The notes under the pieces: generated by a model
The model's input: only the letters and a program-made list of their open reading frames with translations
The model's database searches: none
What the model was told of the DNA's origin: nothing
Assembly: GCF_009377175.1 (NCBI RefSeq)
Contig: NZ_VJZD01000002.1
Coordinates: forward strand, 1 to 64,000
Length of the DNA: 64,000 bases
Reading direction: 5' to 3'
Origin: Streptomyces adustus
GTDB lineage: Bacteria > Actinomycetota > Actinomycetes > Streptomycetales > Streptomycetaceae
Shown: positions 45,415 to 53,641 of the stretch, in pieces
Position numbering within the stretch: the stretch's first letter is position 1
Layout of the letters: each line of letters starts with the position of its first letter
Position numbers and translations under genes: made by a program

Positions 45415-45830
45415 CCCGCCCGGGCCGGGGCCGAGGATCACCGGGCCCTCGTGCGCCGGCGCCGCCTCCCGCAGACCCGGTTCGTCGTACCGGCGCACCG
45501 TCGCATCAAGACCGGACGACCGCAGCACGTGCGCCGGCATCGCGGTGAAGCTGTCCTCGCCGTCCACCAATAAGGCGTGCCAGGTGAGCGGCGCCGACTG
45601 CTCCGCAGTGCGCATCCGCAGCCAGCACGGCGCCGGGTACGCCGACGGGAGTCCGACGAGGCCCGCATCCGGGTGTCGTCGGCGAGGCGCGGCCGGTCCT
45701 CCGCCGCCGGGTTTCCGGGCCGTCCCGGTCGTACGCCGAGCACCGTGAGGACGCCCGCCGCCTCTGCCCTCACCTGGAGGCTCCGCGACCGTCCGATGTC
45801 GGGCAGGTGGCGCCTCGAGGTGACGACCGG
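45415..45830 (-). pseudogene. Remnant of a PhzE-type anthranilate synthase (TrpE-TrpG fusion)
   Basis: Two frames carry pieces of the same family. One has the linker end of the TrpE half (VRAEAAGVLTVLGVRPGR, PRLADDTRMRA); another, after a frameshift, has the start of the glutaminase half (WHALLVDGEDSFTAM, VLRSSGLDATVRRYDEP, PVILGPGPG). The glutaminase Cys and His region and nearly all of the TrpE half are gone. The LuxR reading frame upstream runs into this remnant. Boundaries are approximate. Confidence 0.6.
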
Positions 45831-47015
45831 CCACGCGCCGGGGAGGAGATGCGCAGCCTCGCCGCCGAGACGGGCTGGTTCCTGCGGTCGGAGCCGGGTT
45901 CGTAAGGCCGGTTGCGCGGGCGCGTCCGCCACCGTCGTGGCTGTTCCACGGCCGTCGGTCGCACCGGCGCGGTCGGGGACCGCCCGCCCGGCGCGGTCGG
46001 CGCGGCGGGGGCCGAGGAAGCAGCGGACTCCGTGGCCGTTCCGCAGGCCGGGAACCGGCAGCACCAGACCTTCCCGGACCGCCAGGACCGCGGCTGCCGT
46101 CCGGCCGTCCGCACCTGTCTTGCGCAGCACGCGCTCGACGTGGGAGTCCACGGTCCTCCGGGACAGGTGGAGTTCCTCGGCGACGGCCTGGTTCGACGCC
46201 CCCATCGCGATCCTGGTGAGCACCTCCAGCTCCCGGACGCTCAGGCCGTGCGGGACGTCCGTCGGCGACGTGTGGACGAGCACCGCCCGCGAGCGGTCGG
46301 GCACCGAGCCGAGGGTGACCCGGTGCAGGGTGCGGCCGACCGGCCACAGCAGCCGCAGCCACCGACCGCCCGCGTCGCGGAACTCGTCCACGACGAGCCC
46401 GAACGCCGGATCGGCGAGCACCGCGGGCACCTCACGCCCCGGGAAGTCCATGACCGCCCGGCCCTCGACGAGCGCCGCGGCCCCGGTCTCGGGCAGGTCC
46501 GCCCACCGGACGAGTCTGCCGGTGCCGTCGGCCATCACCGCCAGCGCCGGGAGCACCGCTGCCAGCAGTCGCTGAGCCTCCTCGTCGTACGCGAGATCGC
46601 GGGCGCTGGACAGGTGCACCATGCCGACGTACCGGCCGTCCCGGCGCAGCGCGCCGGTCATGCCGTCCCGGTAGCCGGCGGGCCGGATGCGGTCCGTGTA
46701 GAACCACCCCTCGCGGAAGGTCTGCCTCGGCTCGGCGGAGATCGACTGAGGCAGGCCGCCCTGAAGGACGAGCCGGAACCATGGCGTCCCCGAGAACTCC
46801 GTGGCGAGGGAGTCCGCGACCGCCGGTGGGTATCCGACCGCGGCGAGCTGACCGTGGGCTCGGCTGACCGCGTCGACCGCGACCAGTGAGGCCGCGTCGC
46901 TGTGCAGGGCCTCGCCGAGCAGGGAGAGCGCGTGCGCGGCCGCACCGGCCACGTCACGCTCGCCGGCCAGCATCCCGATCTCGGCCGCTGTGGCGAGTTG
47001 ACGGTACGTGGGCAT
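45438..47015 (-). CDS. LuxR-type regulator with GAF-like sensor, aberrant C-terminal tail
   Basis: A 525-aa open frame. Residues 1-170 look like a GAF-type sensor (HSDAASLVAVDAVSRAHGQLA, DGMTGALRRDGRYVGMVHLS), and the LuxR helix-turn-helix lies at about residues 255-320 (LSVRELEVLTRIAMGASNQA, VAEELHLSRRTVDSHVERVL). Regulators of this kind normally end shortly after this point. Here the frame continues some 190 residues as low-complexity sequence and then through a decayed anthranilate synthase, so the tail is probably read-through caused by loss of the original stop or by a deletion. The ATG at 47015 has GGGGAAG upstream; a longer frame to 47093 lacks support. Confidence 0.75.
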   Translation of the reverse strand: MPTYRQLATAAEIGMLAGERDVAGAAAHALSLLGEALHSDAASLVAVDAVSRAHGQLAAVGYPPAVADSLATEFSGTPWFRLVLQGGLPQSISAEPRQTFREGWFYTDRIRPAGYRDGMTGALRRDGRYVGMVHLSSARDLAYDEEAQRLLAAVLPALAVMADGTGRLVRWADLPETGAAALVEGRAVMDFPGREVPAVLADPAFGLVVDEFRDAGGRWLRLLWPVGRTLHRVTLGSVPDRSRAVLVHTSPTDVPHGLSVRELEVLTRIAMGASNQAVAEELHLSRRTVDSHVERVLRKTGADGRTAAAVLAVREGLVLPVPGLRNGHGVRCFLGPRRADRAGRAVPDRAGATDGRGTATTVADAPAQPALRTRLRPQEPARLGGEAAHLLPGAWPVVTSRRHLPDIGRSRSLQVRAEAAGVLTVLGVRPGRPGNPAAEDRPRLADDTRMRASSDSRRRTRRRAGCGCALRSSRRRSPGTPYWWTARTASPRCRRTCCGRPVLMRRCAGTTNRVCGRRRRRTRAR

Positions 47016-47238
47016 GATGCTTCCCCGGGGCTCTGAAGTGACCTCCACAGAAACGTAAGGCCCCAAACGGTAGGTGATGGGCCTGGGCGGCACAAGGGAT
47101 CACGGGCCTCGCGCCGTGCATGACGGCGGCCTCGCGGATTGGGCATTTCTACGGATGTGCGGTCCGCCCTCGCGGATCTTCCATGGTCTCCACCGCTGAA
47201 GCCGGTGCCACAAGCGCGAGCCCAAGGAAGGCCCCTTC

Positions 47239-48348
47239 ATGACGACTGGCTACCTCTACCACGAACTGTTCGGATGGCATGACACAGGCACCAACGCGGG
47301 TCTCGCCCCCTCGGACCCGGCAGCGGGCCTGCAACCGTTCGTCCACTTCGAGAACGCGGAGACCAAGCGCCGCCTGCACGAGCTGATCGTGGTGTCCGGT
47401 CTCATCGACAAGCTGGAGCGCATCCGGCCGGTGAGCGCCACCGAGGAGCAGATCCTGCGGGTGCACACCCCGGAGTACCTGGAACGGATCAAGACCGAGA
47501 GCGCGCTGCCCAAGGGCGGCGACGCGGGCGACGGCCTGTCGCCCTTCGGCCGGGGCGGCTACGAGATTGCGGCCCTGGCCGCCGGCGGCGTGATCACCGC
47601 GGTCGAGGCGGTGCTGAACGGCACCGTCGACAACGCGTACGCCCTGGTCCGGCCGCCGGGCCACCACGCCGTGGCCTCCTCCGGCATGGGATTCTGCATC
47701 TTCGGCAACCTCGCCATCGCGGCCAAGCACGCCCGCGAGGCACTGGGGGTGGGCCGGATCGCCATCCTGGACTGGGACGTCCACCACGGGAACGGAACCC
47801 AGTCGGTCTTCTACGACGACCCCGACGTGCTCACCGTCTCGCTGCACCAGGACAACGTCTTCCCCCCGAACAGCGGCGCGGCCCTGGAGCGCGGCGAGGG
47901 AGAGGGATCCGGCTACGCCCTCAACGTGCCGCTGCCGCCGGGCACCGGTGACCAGGGATACCTCTACGCGATGGACTCCGTCGTCGTCCCGGCGCTGCGC
48001 CGGTTCCGGCCGGAGATCATCCTGGTCGCCTCCGGGTTCGACGCCAGCGCGATGGACCCGCTGTCGCGCCAGATGGTGACCTCGACGGGCTACCGCGAGA
48101 TGACCCGCAGACTGATGGACGTGGCGGATGAGGTCTGCGGCGGCCGCATCGCCGTCTCCCACGAGGGTGGGTACAGCCCCGTGTACGTGCCGTTCTGCGG
48201 CCTGGCGGTGATGGAGACGCTGTCCGGGCAGCCCGCCTTCGGCGACCCCGTCCTGCCCATCGTCTCCGGCTTCGCCGGCCACGACCTGCAGGCACACCAG
48301 AAGCAAGTGATCGACGAAGTGGCCGGCTTCGTCGCCGACATCGCCTGA
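47239..48348 (+). CDS. Class II histone deacetylase-like amidohydrolase
   Basis: A 369-aa zinc hydrolase of the arginase/deacetylase fold. Active-site motifs: RPPGHHA (catalytic His pair), GFCIFGNLAIAA, zinc ligands in LDWDVHHGNGTQ and SGFDASAMDPL, and HEGGYSPVYVPFCG near the end. Bacterial relatives deacetylate acetylpolyamines, acetoin-pathway proteins or other acetylated amines. AAGGAAGG precedes the ATG. It is divergent from the LuxR gene and is the last host gene before the arsenic island. Confidence 0.92.
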   Translation: MTTGYLYHELFGWHDTGTNAGLAPSDPAAGLQPFVHFENAETKRRLHELIVVSGLIDKLERIRPVSATEEQILRVHTPEYLERIKTESALPKGGDAGDGLSPFGRGGYEIAALAAGGVITAVEAVLNGTVDNAYALVRPPGHHAVASSGMGFCIFGNLAIAAKHAREALGVGRIAILDWDVHHGNGTQSVFYDDPDVLTVSLHQDNVFPPNSGAALERGEGEGSGYALNVPLPPGTGDQGYLYAMDSVVVPALRRFRPEIILVASGFDASAMDPLSRQMVTSTGYREMTRRLMDVADEVCGGRIAVSHEGGYSPVYVPFCGLAVMETLSGQPAFGDPVLPIVSGFAGHDLQAHQKQVIDEVAGFVADIA

Positions 48349-48372
48349 TTCGCTTCGAGAGCGCGAGGGCGC

Positions 48373-48395
48373 CCCGGCGGGCGGTGTCCGCCGGG
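48373..48395 (+). terminator. Terminator of the deacetylase-like gene
   Basis: CCCGGCGG and CCGCCGGG pair around a 7-nt loop 25 nt after the stop codon, and TCTGTCC follows. Confidence 0.65.
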
Positions 48396-48423
48396 TCTGT
48401 CCCCTGGAAAGTCTCTGTCGCGG

Positions 48424-48527
48424 TCAACGGCAGCAAACGTCGGCCGGCGCCGTTTCCCCTGGTCAGCGACGCACCTTGAGAGTCGCCGCAGAAAATGCCC
48501 GAAGGGGCGGCACCCCCGCACAGGGTG
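48424..48527 (+). repeat. Left 104-bp direct repeat (candidate attachment site)
   Basis: Begins TCAACGGCAGCAAACGTCGG and ends GCACAGGGTG. Relative to the right copy it differs at 48447, 48469 and 48472. The left arm of a hairpin (AAGGGGCGGCACCC, 48502-48515) is included, but its right arm is lost after 48527, where island DNA begins. Confidence 0.85.
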
Positions 48528-48574
48528 GATGGCTGACGCTCTGAACTGGGAAATCAAACCTTCCCGTGCGTCTG

Positions 48575-48592
48575 AGGGCACCCTCAGGGCAC
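48575..48592 (+). promoter_or_regulatory. Paired AGGGCAC boxes at the left island end
   Basis: AGGGCAC at 48575-48581 and 48586-48592, period 11 bp, 48 bp inside the left repeat. The same pair with the same period is present at the right end. These are candidate arm-type integrase sites. Confidence 0.5.
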
Positions 48593-48604
48593 TTAGACCG
48601 TGTC

Positions 48605-48820
48605 CTACATGGTCAGTTTGAGGAGCCGCTTGTAGCAGCAGAGAGCGGATGCCAGTCCAAGAAAGGCCAGGTAGTTGCCCGGTTGCCGCTCATAACGGTG
48701 GTTGAGCCGTCGGTAGCCGGTCAGCCAGGACATGGTGCGCTCGATGACCCACCTACGACGGCCGAGCCGCTCGCTGGAGTCGATGCCCTTGCGAGCGATA
48801 CGGACGCCGATGCGCTTACC
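48605..48820 (-). pseudogene. C-terminal remnant of an IS5-family transposase
   Basis: About 70 residues of a DDE transposase end are readable (IARKGIDSSERLGRRRWVIE, RTMSWLTGYRRLNHRYER, LGLASALCCYKRLLKL), including the catalytic Glu region WVIERT. The N-terminal two thirds are absent. Its upstream edge abuts the integrase remnant, and the open frame crossing the join is not a real gene. Intact terminal inverted repeats are not visible. Confidence 0.8.
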
Positions 48821-48825
48821 CCATA

Positions 48826-49532
48826 ACCATCGGGGTCGCCATCCTCCAGCCCGAACAACTCGCCTTGCCGTAATCCCGTCGATGCGGCCTGCCCCACCAG
48901 GGCGCGGTACCGGGGAGACGCGGTCACGATGAGCGCCTTCACCGCCTCCGGGTGAAGCGGGTGGATCTCCGGATAGAAAACCTCTGGCGGTTTCAGCCCC
49001 TCCCATAGGTACTTCGGGATGATCCCCTCTTGGTGGGCCATCTTCAGGATGCTGGTGCAGACGTTCCAGGGCGTCGCGAAGGTCGACGGAGCGATGACGG
49101 CCGACCGTTTTTGATCCACCTCATTCCGTCGACCCGCTGAATCCTGCCGATCTCCCGATTGCCGAACGTCGGGTAGATGTGCAGTCGCAGGGCCCGCTCA
49201 ACGTTCGTCTCGGTTCGCTCGCGGTGTACGGCTGTCTCCTGCCAGCGTGCAGCGATGACTTTGAACTTCTGCTTGCCCAACTCCCGGTTCACGAAGGTGC
49301 CGTCGTCGAGTTCAGTCGTCACCTTGGCCGCCCGGGAGTCCGCAGCGGTCTTCTTCTCGAAGTTCTCCTTACACTGCTTGCCAGACAAGTCTCGGTAGCG
49401 CACCTGCCAGCGTTTGCCTGTTCCGTGGTCGGCGCTGGGATACACCGTCTGGGTCTTGCTGCTGTGTGCCTCGCAGGGCTCGGCGTCGGCCGGCGGGCGA
49501 GACAGGTGCCAGCGGTCGTACACGTCAGCCAT
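48826..49532 (-). pseudogene. Frameshifted and truncated tyrosine integrase
   Basis: The N-terminal part in one frame has the arm-binding domain (GTGKRWQVRYRDLSGKQ) and core-binding domain (LRLHIYPTFGNREIGRIQRV, DGMRWIKN). The frame then shifts at a run of five T (49108-49112, A on the coding strand), after which the expected continuation is found (KRSAVIAPSTFATPWNVCTS, ILKMAHQEGII) through the first catalytic Arg (STGLRQGELFGL). One extra A in the run would restore the frame. The rest of the catalytic domain (HxxR, Tyr) is missing where the IS5 remnant begins, so the enzyme is dead. Confidence 0.85.
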
Positions 49533-49611
49533 CAGTTCCCCTCCCCCTCAGAGCAAGCCGGGCCAGCTGTGAGGGGGTGTTCGTTGTTCTTGGGTTCGTT
49601 GCTGTTCCGGG

Positions 49612-49830
49612 TCATGCCGCGCGTCGGCCTCCGATCTCTTCAGCGTCGTACTTTTCGAGTGCTTCGGCGTTGTACAGAACACGTCGACCGCGCCTGATGA
49701 AGCACTGCGGGCCGGTTCCGGCGTAGCGCCAGTAACGGACGGTTGAGGGCGACGTGCGGTAGCGCTCGGCGACTTCCGCAGTCGTCAGGTACCCGCACCC
49801 GCCAGCGCTGTCACCCGAATGGCCCAACAT
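49612..49830 (-). CDS. Excisionase-like HTH protein (Xis/AlpA type)
   Basis: A 72-aa protein with a winged-helix excisionase motif (YLTTAEVAERYRTSPSTVRY, WRYAGTGPQCFIRRGRRVLY). It lies directly upstream of the integrase remnant on the same strand, the usual xis-int order of actinomycete integrative elements. The ATG at 49830 is chosen; an open frame to 49905 lies in the promoter of the divergent gene. It should bind DNA near the attachment site, but the adjacent integrase is dead. Confidence 0.8.
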   Translation of the reverse strand: MLGHSGDSAGGCGYLTTAEVAERYRTSPSTVRYWRYAGTGPQCFIRRGRRVLYNAEALEKYDAEEIGGRRAA

Positions 49831-49904
49831 GGCATGCCACCCACATGGGTGAGGATCAAGCTGGCTAGTGGTCCAACCGAGGCAATCCGTGAAAGGGGAA
49901 CCCA

Positions 49905-50120
49905 ATGCGCAGTCGACGAATCCTCGCCGCCGTCATCGCCACGGCAGCCCTCGCCGGGCTCGGCCTCACAGGCGCCGCCACAGCCACCGCCCAACCCAGC
50001 CCCACCCCTCACTTCAACTACACCACCGCTGCTAAGTGCAGGGAGGGCGGCGGAGAGCCCTATCTGCACAACACTGTCAAATGCTGGGGCGGTACGTACG
50101 ACGGGTACACCATCGACTAA
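49905..50120 (+). CDS. Small secreted two-cysteine peptide
   Basis: A 71-aa precursor: a signal peptide (RRILAAVIATAALAGLGLTG, AATATAQ cleavage region) and a mature part of about 42 residues with two cysteines (AAKCREGGGEP, VKCWGGTYDGY). I recognise no family. It is divergent from the excisionase gene, has AAGGGG before the ATG, and is followed at once by a terminator, so it is a separate transcript. Possible roles include a signal, inhibitor or surface peptide; none is shown. Confidence 0.65.
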   Translation: MRSRRILAAVIATAALAGLGLTGAATATAQPSPTPHFNYTTAAKCREGGGEPYLHNTVKCWGGTYDGYTID

Positions 50121-50129
50121 ACCCCACAA

Positions 50130-50160
50130 AGCGCCCCGCAGCCACGCGCCGCGGGGCGCT
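50130..50160 (+). terminator. Terminator of the small secreted peptide gene
   Basis: AGCGCCCCGC and GCGGGGCGCT pair perfectly around an 11-nt loop, 9 nt after the stop. The remaining gap to 50424 shows no gene. Confidence 0.75.
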
Positions 50161-50424
50161 CCCGCGCGAGCGTAGCCGGGAAAGGCGCAGGGACTGTGCC
50201 GACCCGTCGGGCACGCTGAGACCTACCCTGGGCCGTCAGAGGGTGCTCAACGACGTCCAACGCTGACAACCATCGACAGCTAAGTCGCAGGTCGCAGCGT
50301 TGATCGATTACGCGGCCGCAGGTCAGAAACCCGGCCCTTCACTTCTTCGGCTACTGATGCCGACGGACGAGGTGCTCGGTTCACAGCGCCCAGATGCCCG
50401 GGTTGGTCCGTCTCAGTTCCCGTC

Positions 50425-51648
50425 TCATTCAATCCGGTCTGGGTGCGTCCGGGGTGCAGAGAGCGCTGCCGCCAGTGAGATCAGGGAGAGCAGCGCGAAC
50501 AGGTGGATGTAGCCGCCCAGGAGCGGCGCCAGTGCGGCCCCGATGAGGGGTGCCAGAGCCGCCGCGGTGGTTGCGGGGGCCGCCAGGAGTCCGGACAGGC
50601 GGCCGTAGTGAGTGGTGCCCCACCGGTCGGTGACGGCAGTTGCTTGGAGCAGGGTCAGGTTTCCGCGGACCATGCCGGCCGCGACCGACACGGCCAGGAC
50701 CAACGCGTAGGGACCCGGCACGGCAGCGAGAGCTGCCGTTGTGAGGCCACCGAGGGCAATCAGCAGCGTCGTGCGGGCCGTTGGGCTGGTGCGCTGGGCG
50801 AAGGCGGCGTACAGGGTGCGGCCGAGGGTCTGTCCGGCTCCGCCCAGGCCGAGGGCCCATGCTGCCTGTGTCGTGGTGTAGCCCCGTTCGAGGAGCAGCG
50901 GCACCAGGGAGACCACGACGCCGTACATCGCCAGCGCCGACAGAGTGAAGGCGACGGCGAGGAGCCAGAAGGGTCGGCTGCGTGCCACGGTCGCAGCGTC
51001 GCCGCTGACCGTTGTGGCTGCGGTCGGGGCTTGCGGCCACGGTGCCCGCAGGGCCAGGGCGTGAGCGGGAATGGTGACCAGGGCGAGGATCGCGGCGAGG
51101 ATCAGGTAGGTCTCGCGCCAGGTGAAGTGGTCGGCGAGGAGTGCGGTCAGCGGGGCGAAGACGGTGGAGGCCAGGCCGCCGGCGAGGGTGACTGTCGTGA
51201 GGGCGCGTACGTGGTCGGGGGCCCACCAGCGGGTGAGTGCGGCGAACGCGGGCTGGTAGAAGGTGGAGGCCATGGCGAGTCCGGCCAGTACCCAACCGGC
51301 CGTGAAGATCAACAGGTTGGGGGCTGTCGCCACGATGGCCAGGCTGACGGTGCCGAGGGCCGATCCGGCGGTCATGACGGTGCGCGGGCCGCGCCGGTCG
51401 AGGACGCGGCCGACGCGGATTCCGGCGAGTGCCGAGACGATCAGGCCGAGGGAGAACGCCGCGGTGGTGGCACTGGTGGGCCAGCCCGTCTCCGTATGGA
51501 TCTGCGGGTCGAGGACCGGGAAGGCGTAGTAGACGATTCCCCAGCTGGTGATCTGGGTGACGCAGAGCGCGGGCAGCACCGCGCGAGGCCGCGACCGGTC
51601 CCCCGATCCGGTCGCGGCCTCGGCAAGGCGGGTGCGGGGAGTAGTCAC
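50425..51648 (-). CDS. MFS transporter in the ars cluster
   Basis: A 407-aa major facilitator with about twelve hydrophobic segments and the loop 2-3 signature RVGRVLDRRGPRTVM. The GTG start overlaps the stop of the ArsO-like gene by 4 nt (GTGA), so the two are translated together. Coupling to an ArsO-like flavoprotein suggests export of an arsenical product or of arsenite itself. The family gives no substrate. It is not an ArsB or Acr3 type pump. Confidence 0.85.
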   Translation of the reverse strand: MTTPRTRLAEAATGSGDRSRPRAVLPALCVTQITSWGIVYYAFPVLDPQIHTETGWPTSATTAAFSLGLIVSALAGIRVGRVLDRRGPRTVMTAGSALGTVSLAIVATAPNLLIFTAGWVLAGLAMASTFYQPAFAALTRWWAPDHVRALTTVTLAGGLASTVFAPLTALLADHFTWRETYLILAAILALVTIPAHALALRAPWPQAPTAATTVSGDAATVARSRPFWLLAVAFTLSALAMYGVVVSLVPLLLERGYTTTQAAWALGLGGAGQTLGRTLYAAFAQRTSPTARTTLLIALGGLTTAALAAVPGPYALVLAVSVAAGMVRGNLTLLQATAVTDRWGTTHYGRLSGLLAAPATTAAALAPLIGAALAPLLGGYIHLFALLSLISLAAALSAPRTHPDRIE

Positions 51649-53033
51649 GCGCCGCAGCAGCCGCCGGCCGAGCCCTCTTCAGCAGGGGCGGCCGTGCCTA
51701 GCTGGATCAGCTGCGGTGCCGGGGCGCAGCACCCGCCGTCGGTCTGATCGGCCTCGGGGGCGTCGAAGAGTCCGGCTCCGCCACACACTCCGGTTTCCGG
51801 CAGGGTGAGTTCGACGCGGTCGGCCGACTCGATGTCTCCGGCGATGGCGGCAACGACCGAGCGAACCTGCTCGTATCCGGTCATGGCGAGGAACGTCGGG
51901 GCACGGCCGTAGGACTTCATGCCGACCAGGTAGACGCCCTGTTCGGGGTGAGACAGCTCGCGGTGGCCGTGCGGGTAGACGGTGCCGCAGGAGTGCTGGT
52001 TGGGATCGATCAGGGGAGCAAGTGCGATCGGGGCCTGGAGGCGCTCGTCCAGGCCAAGGCGGATCTCCGACAGGAACGACAGGTCGGGGCGGAAGCCGGT
52101 CAGCACGATCAGCTCGTCGATGGGGTCCAGTCGGCGACCGTCCTCGGCGATCAGGACCAGGCGGCCGCCGCTGTCCCGCTCGATCACCTCAGTACGGAAG
52201 CCGGTAACCGCATCCGCGTGTCCCTCGTCCACGGCCGCCTTTGCCGCCAGTCCCAGGGCGCCGCGGGCCGGGAGCTGATCGGCGGTGCCGCCGCCGAAGG
52301 TCGAGCCGGAAATGCCGCGGCGCAGGATCCACACGGCCTTGGTGCCGGCACCGTCGTCCGCCTTGGCGAGGTCGGCGAGGGAGGCCAGCGCGGTGAAGGC
52401 AGAGGCGCCCGAGCCGATGACGGCGGTGCGCTTGCCCGCGTACCGGGCCCGTACGGCCGGGTCCTTCAGGTCGGGGACGCGGTATGTGATCTTTTCGGCT
52501 GCGGCGTGCTCGCCGAGCGCGGGCAGGCCGCTGCCGCCGGCGGGGCTGGGGACGGTCCAGGTGCCGGACGCGTCGATGACGGCCCGAGCGAACACCCGCT
52601 CCTCGCGGCCATCGGAGTGCTGGACGTGGACGACGAAGGGCTGAGCTTCACGGTCGGCGTCCACGATCCGGTCGCGGCCCGCCCTGGACACCCCAGTCAC
52701 CTGTGCTCCCGTGCGCACGCGGTTGCCGAGGACGTCGGCGAGCGGCTGGAGGTACTGGGCGGCCCAGTCCCCGCCCGAGGGGTAGGTGGACGACTCCGGC
52801 TTGGTCCAGCCGGTCGGCGCGAGCAGCTTCTCCGCCACCGGATCGGTGACCTCACCCCAGGTGGAGAACAGACGCACGTGCGACCACTCCTGCACCGCTG
52901 CACCGGCGACCGGGCCAGCTTCCAGCACCAGCGGCTCAATGCCGCGTTCGACCAGATGGGCGGCGGCAGCCAGACCGGCGGGTCCGGCTCCGATCACGAC
53001 GACGGGAAGTTCGGCAGGGACGGGCGCGTTCAC
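51645..53033 (-). CDS. arsO: ArsO-like flavin monooxygenase
   Basis: A 462-aa flavoprotein: an FAD site (PVVVIGAGPAGLAAAAHL), LRLFSTWGE-like segment (VRLFSTWGEVTDPV), a second nucleotide site (TAVIGSGASAFTALASL), LTGFRPDLSFLSE and VYLVGMKSYGRAPTFLAMTG. The C-terminus is cysteine-rich (GGCCAPAP, GGCCGA), a plausible arsenic-binding tail. ArsO homologues occur in Streptomyces arsenic operons such as arsRBOCT. The GTG at 53033 is chosen because AGGAG lies 5 nt upstream; the frame stays open to 53117 through the operator region. Divergent from arsR. Confidence 0.83.
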   Translation of the reverse strand: MNAPVPAELPVVVIGAGPAGLAAAAHLVERGIEPLVLEAGPVAGAAVQEWSHVRLFSTWGEVTDPVAEKLLAPTGWTKPESSTYPSGGDWAAQYLQPLADVLGNRVRTGAQVTGVSRAGRDRIVDADREAQPFVVHVQHSDGREERVFARAVIDASGTWTVPSPAGGSGLPALGEHAAAEKITYRVPDLKDPAVRARYAGKRTAVIGSGASAFTALASLADLAKADDGAGTKAVWILRRGISGSTFGGGTADQLPARGALGLAAKAAVDEGHADAVTGFRTEVIERDSGGRLVLIAEDGRRLDPIDELIVLTGFRPDLSFLSEIRLGLDERLQAPIALAPLIDPNQHSCGTVYPHGHRELSHPEQGVYLVGMKSYGRAPTFLAMTGYEQVRSVVAAIAGDIESADRVELTLPETGVCGGAGLFDAPEADQTDGGCCAPAPQLIQLGTAAPAEEGSAGGCCGA

Positions 53034-53092
53034 AGCGACTCCTAGCTTGTTTCGACGTTTGTCGATGTCTTGCGCGGCAAGCATGGCACCTG

Positions 53093-53126
53093 ATTCGACG
53101 AGCGTCAACATAGACATTCATCGAAT
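53093..53126. promoter_or_regulatory. Candidate ArsR operator 1
   Basis: ATTCGA and TCGAAT ends enclose the core GTCAACATAGAC. The same core recurs in operator 2. It lies 60-95 bp upstream of the arsO-like start, in the divergent promoter region. Confidence 0.6.
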
Positions 53127-53215
53127 CAACAGTGAGTGCGTAACTGCACCGTCGCATCCACGGCGGGCGCGGGGAGGGTCCGCAGAGTCGACTGCATCCA
53201 TCCCGGCCTGCTTGC

Positions 53216-53247
53216 TTCGACATGTGTCAACATAGACGTATGTCGAA
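53216..53247. promoter_or_regulatory. Candidate ArsR operator 2, over the arsR start codon
   Basis: Perfect 8-bp arms TTCGACAT and ATGTCGAA enclose GTGTCAACATAGACGT. The right arm contains the likely arsR ATG (53240), so bound repressor would cover the start of its own gene. Confidence 0.65.
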
Positions 53248-53617
53248 TATGCAGGCGCTGTCACTGATCGAGCCCGAGGCTGCCGACGCCGTGGCGCCGT
53301 GCTGCCCGCCGCTCACCGAGCGGCCTTTCACCGCGGACGAGGCCGAGACGGCCGCGCGGATGTTCAAGGCGCTGGGCGACCCTGTACGGGTGCGCCTGTT
53401 CACCGCTGTCGCCTCCCACGAGGGCGGCGAGGCGTGCGTGTGCGACATCTCCGACGTCGGCGTCTCGCAGCCGACCGTGTCCCACCACCTGAAGAAGCTC
53501 AAGGAGGCCGGGTTGCTGTCCTCCGAGCGGCGCGGCACGTGGGTGTACTACCGGGTCGAGCCGTCAGTGCTGGCGGCGATGGGCAAGCTGCTGAGCTTCA
53601 CCCCGGCCGCAGCCTGA
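53240..53617 (+). CDS. arsR: ArsR-family arsenic-sensing repressor
   Basis: A 125-aa winged-helix SmtB/ArsR repressor. The metal-sensing motif ACVCDI sits in the alpha-3 helix, the recognition region is GVSQPTVSHHLKKLKEAGL, and the wing is RRGTWVYYRVEP. A further CC pair (APCCPP) near the N-terminus could add a ligand. Starts at 53240 or 53249 are possible; neither has a ribosome binding site, so a leaderless transcript is likely. It controls itself and the divergent arsO-MFS unit through the two operators. Confidence 0.9.
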   Translation: MSNMQALSLIEPEAADAVAPCCPPLTERPFTADEAETAARMFKALGDPVRVRLFTAVASHEGGEACVCDISDVGVSQPTVSHHLKKLKEAGLLSSERRGTWVYYRVEPSVLAAMGKLLSFTPAAA

Positions 53618-53641
53618 CGCTCGACCCGTCCCGAGATCAGT

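Noticed and set aside
48605..49006. A continuous 133-codon frame joining transposase and upstream sequence
   Set aside because: Only the C-terminal 70 residues match a transposase; the N-terminal part is an antisense-frame shadow of the integrase remnant, so the frame is accidental.
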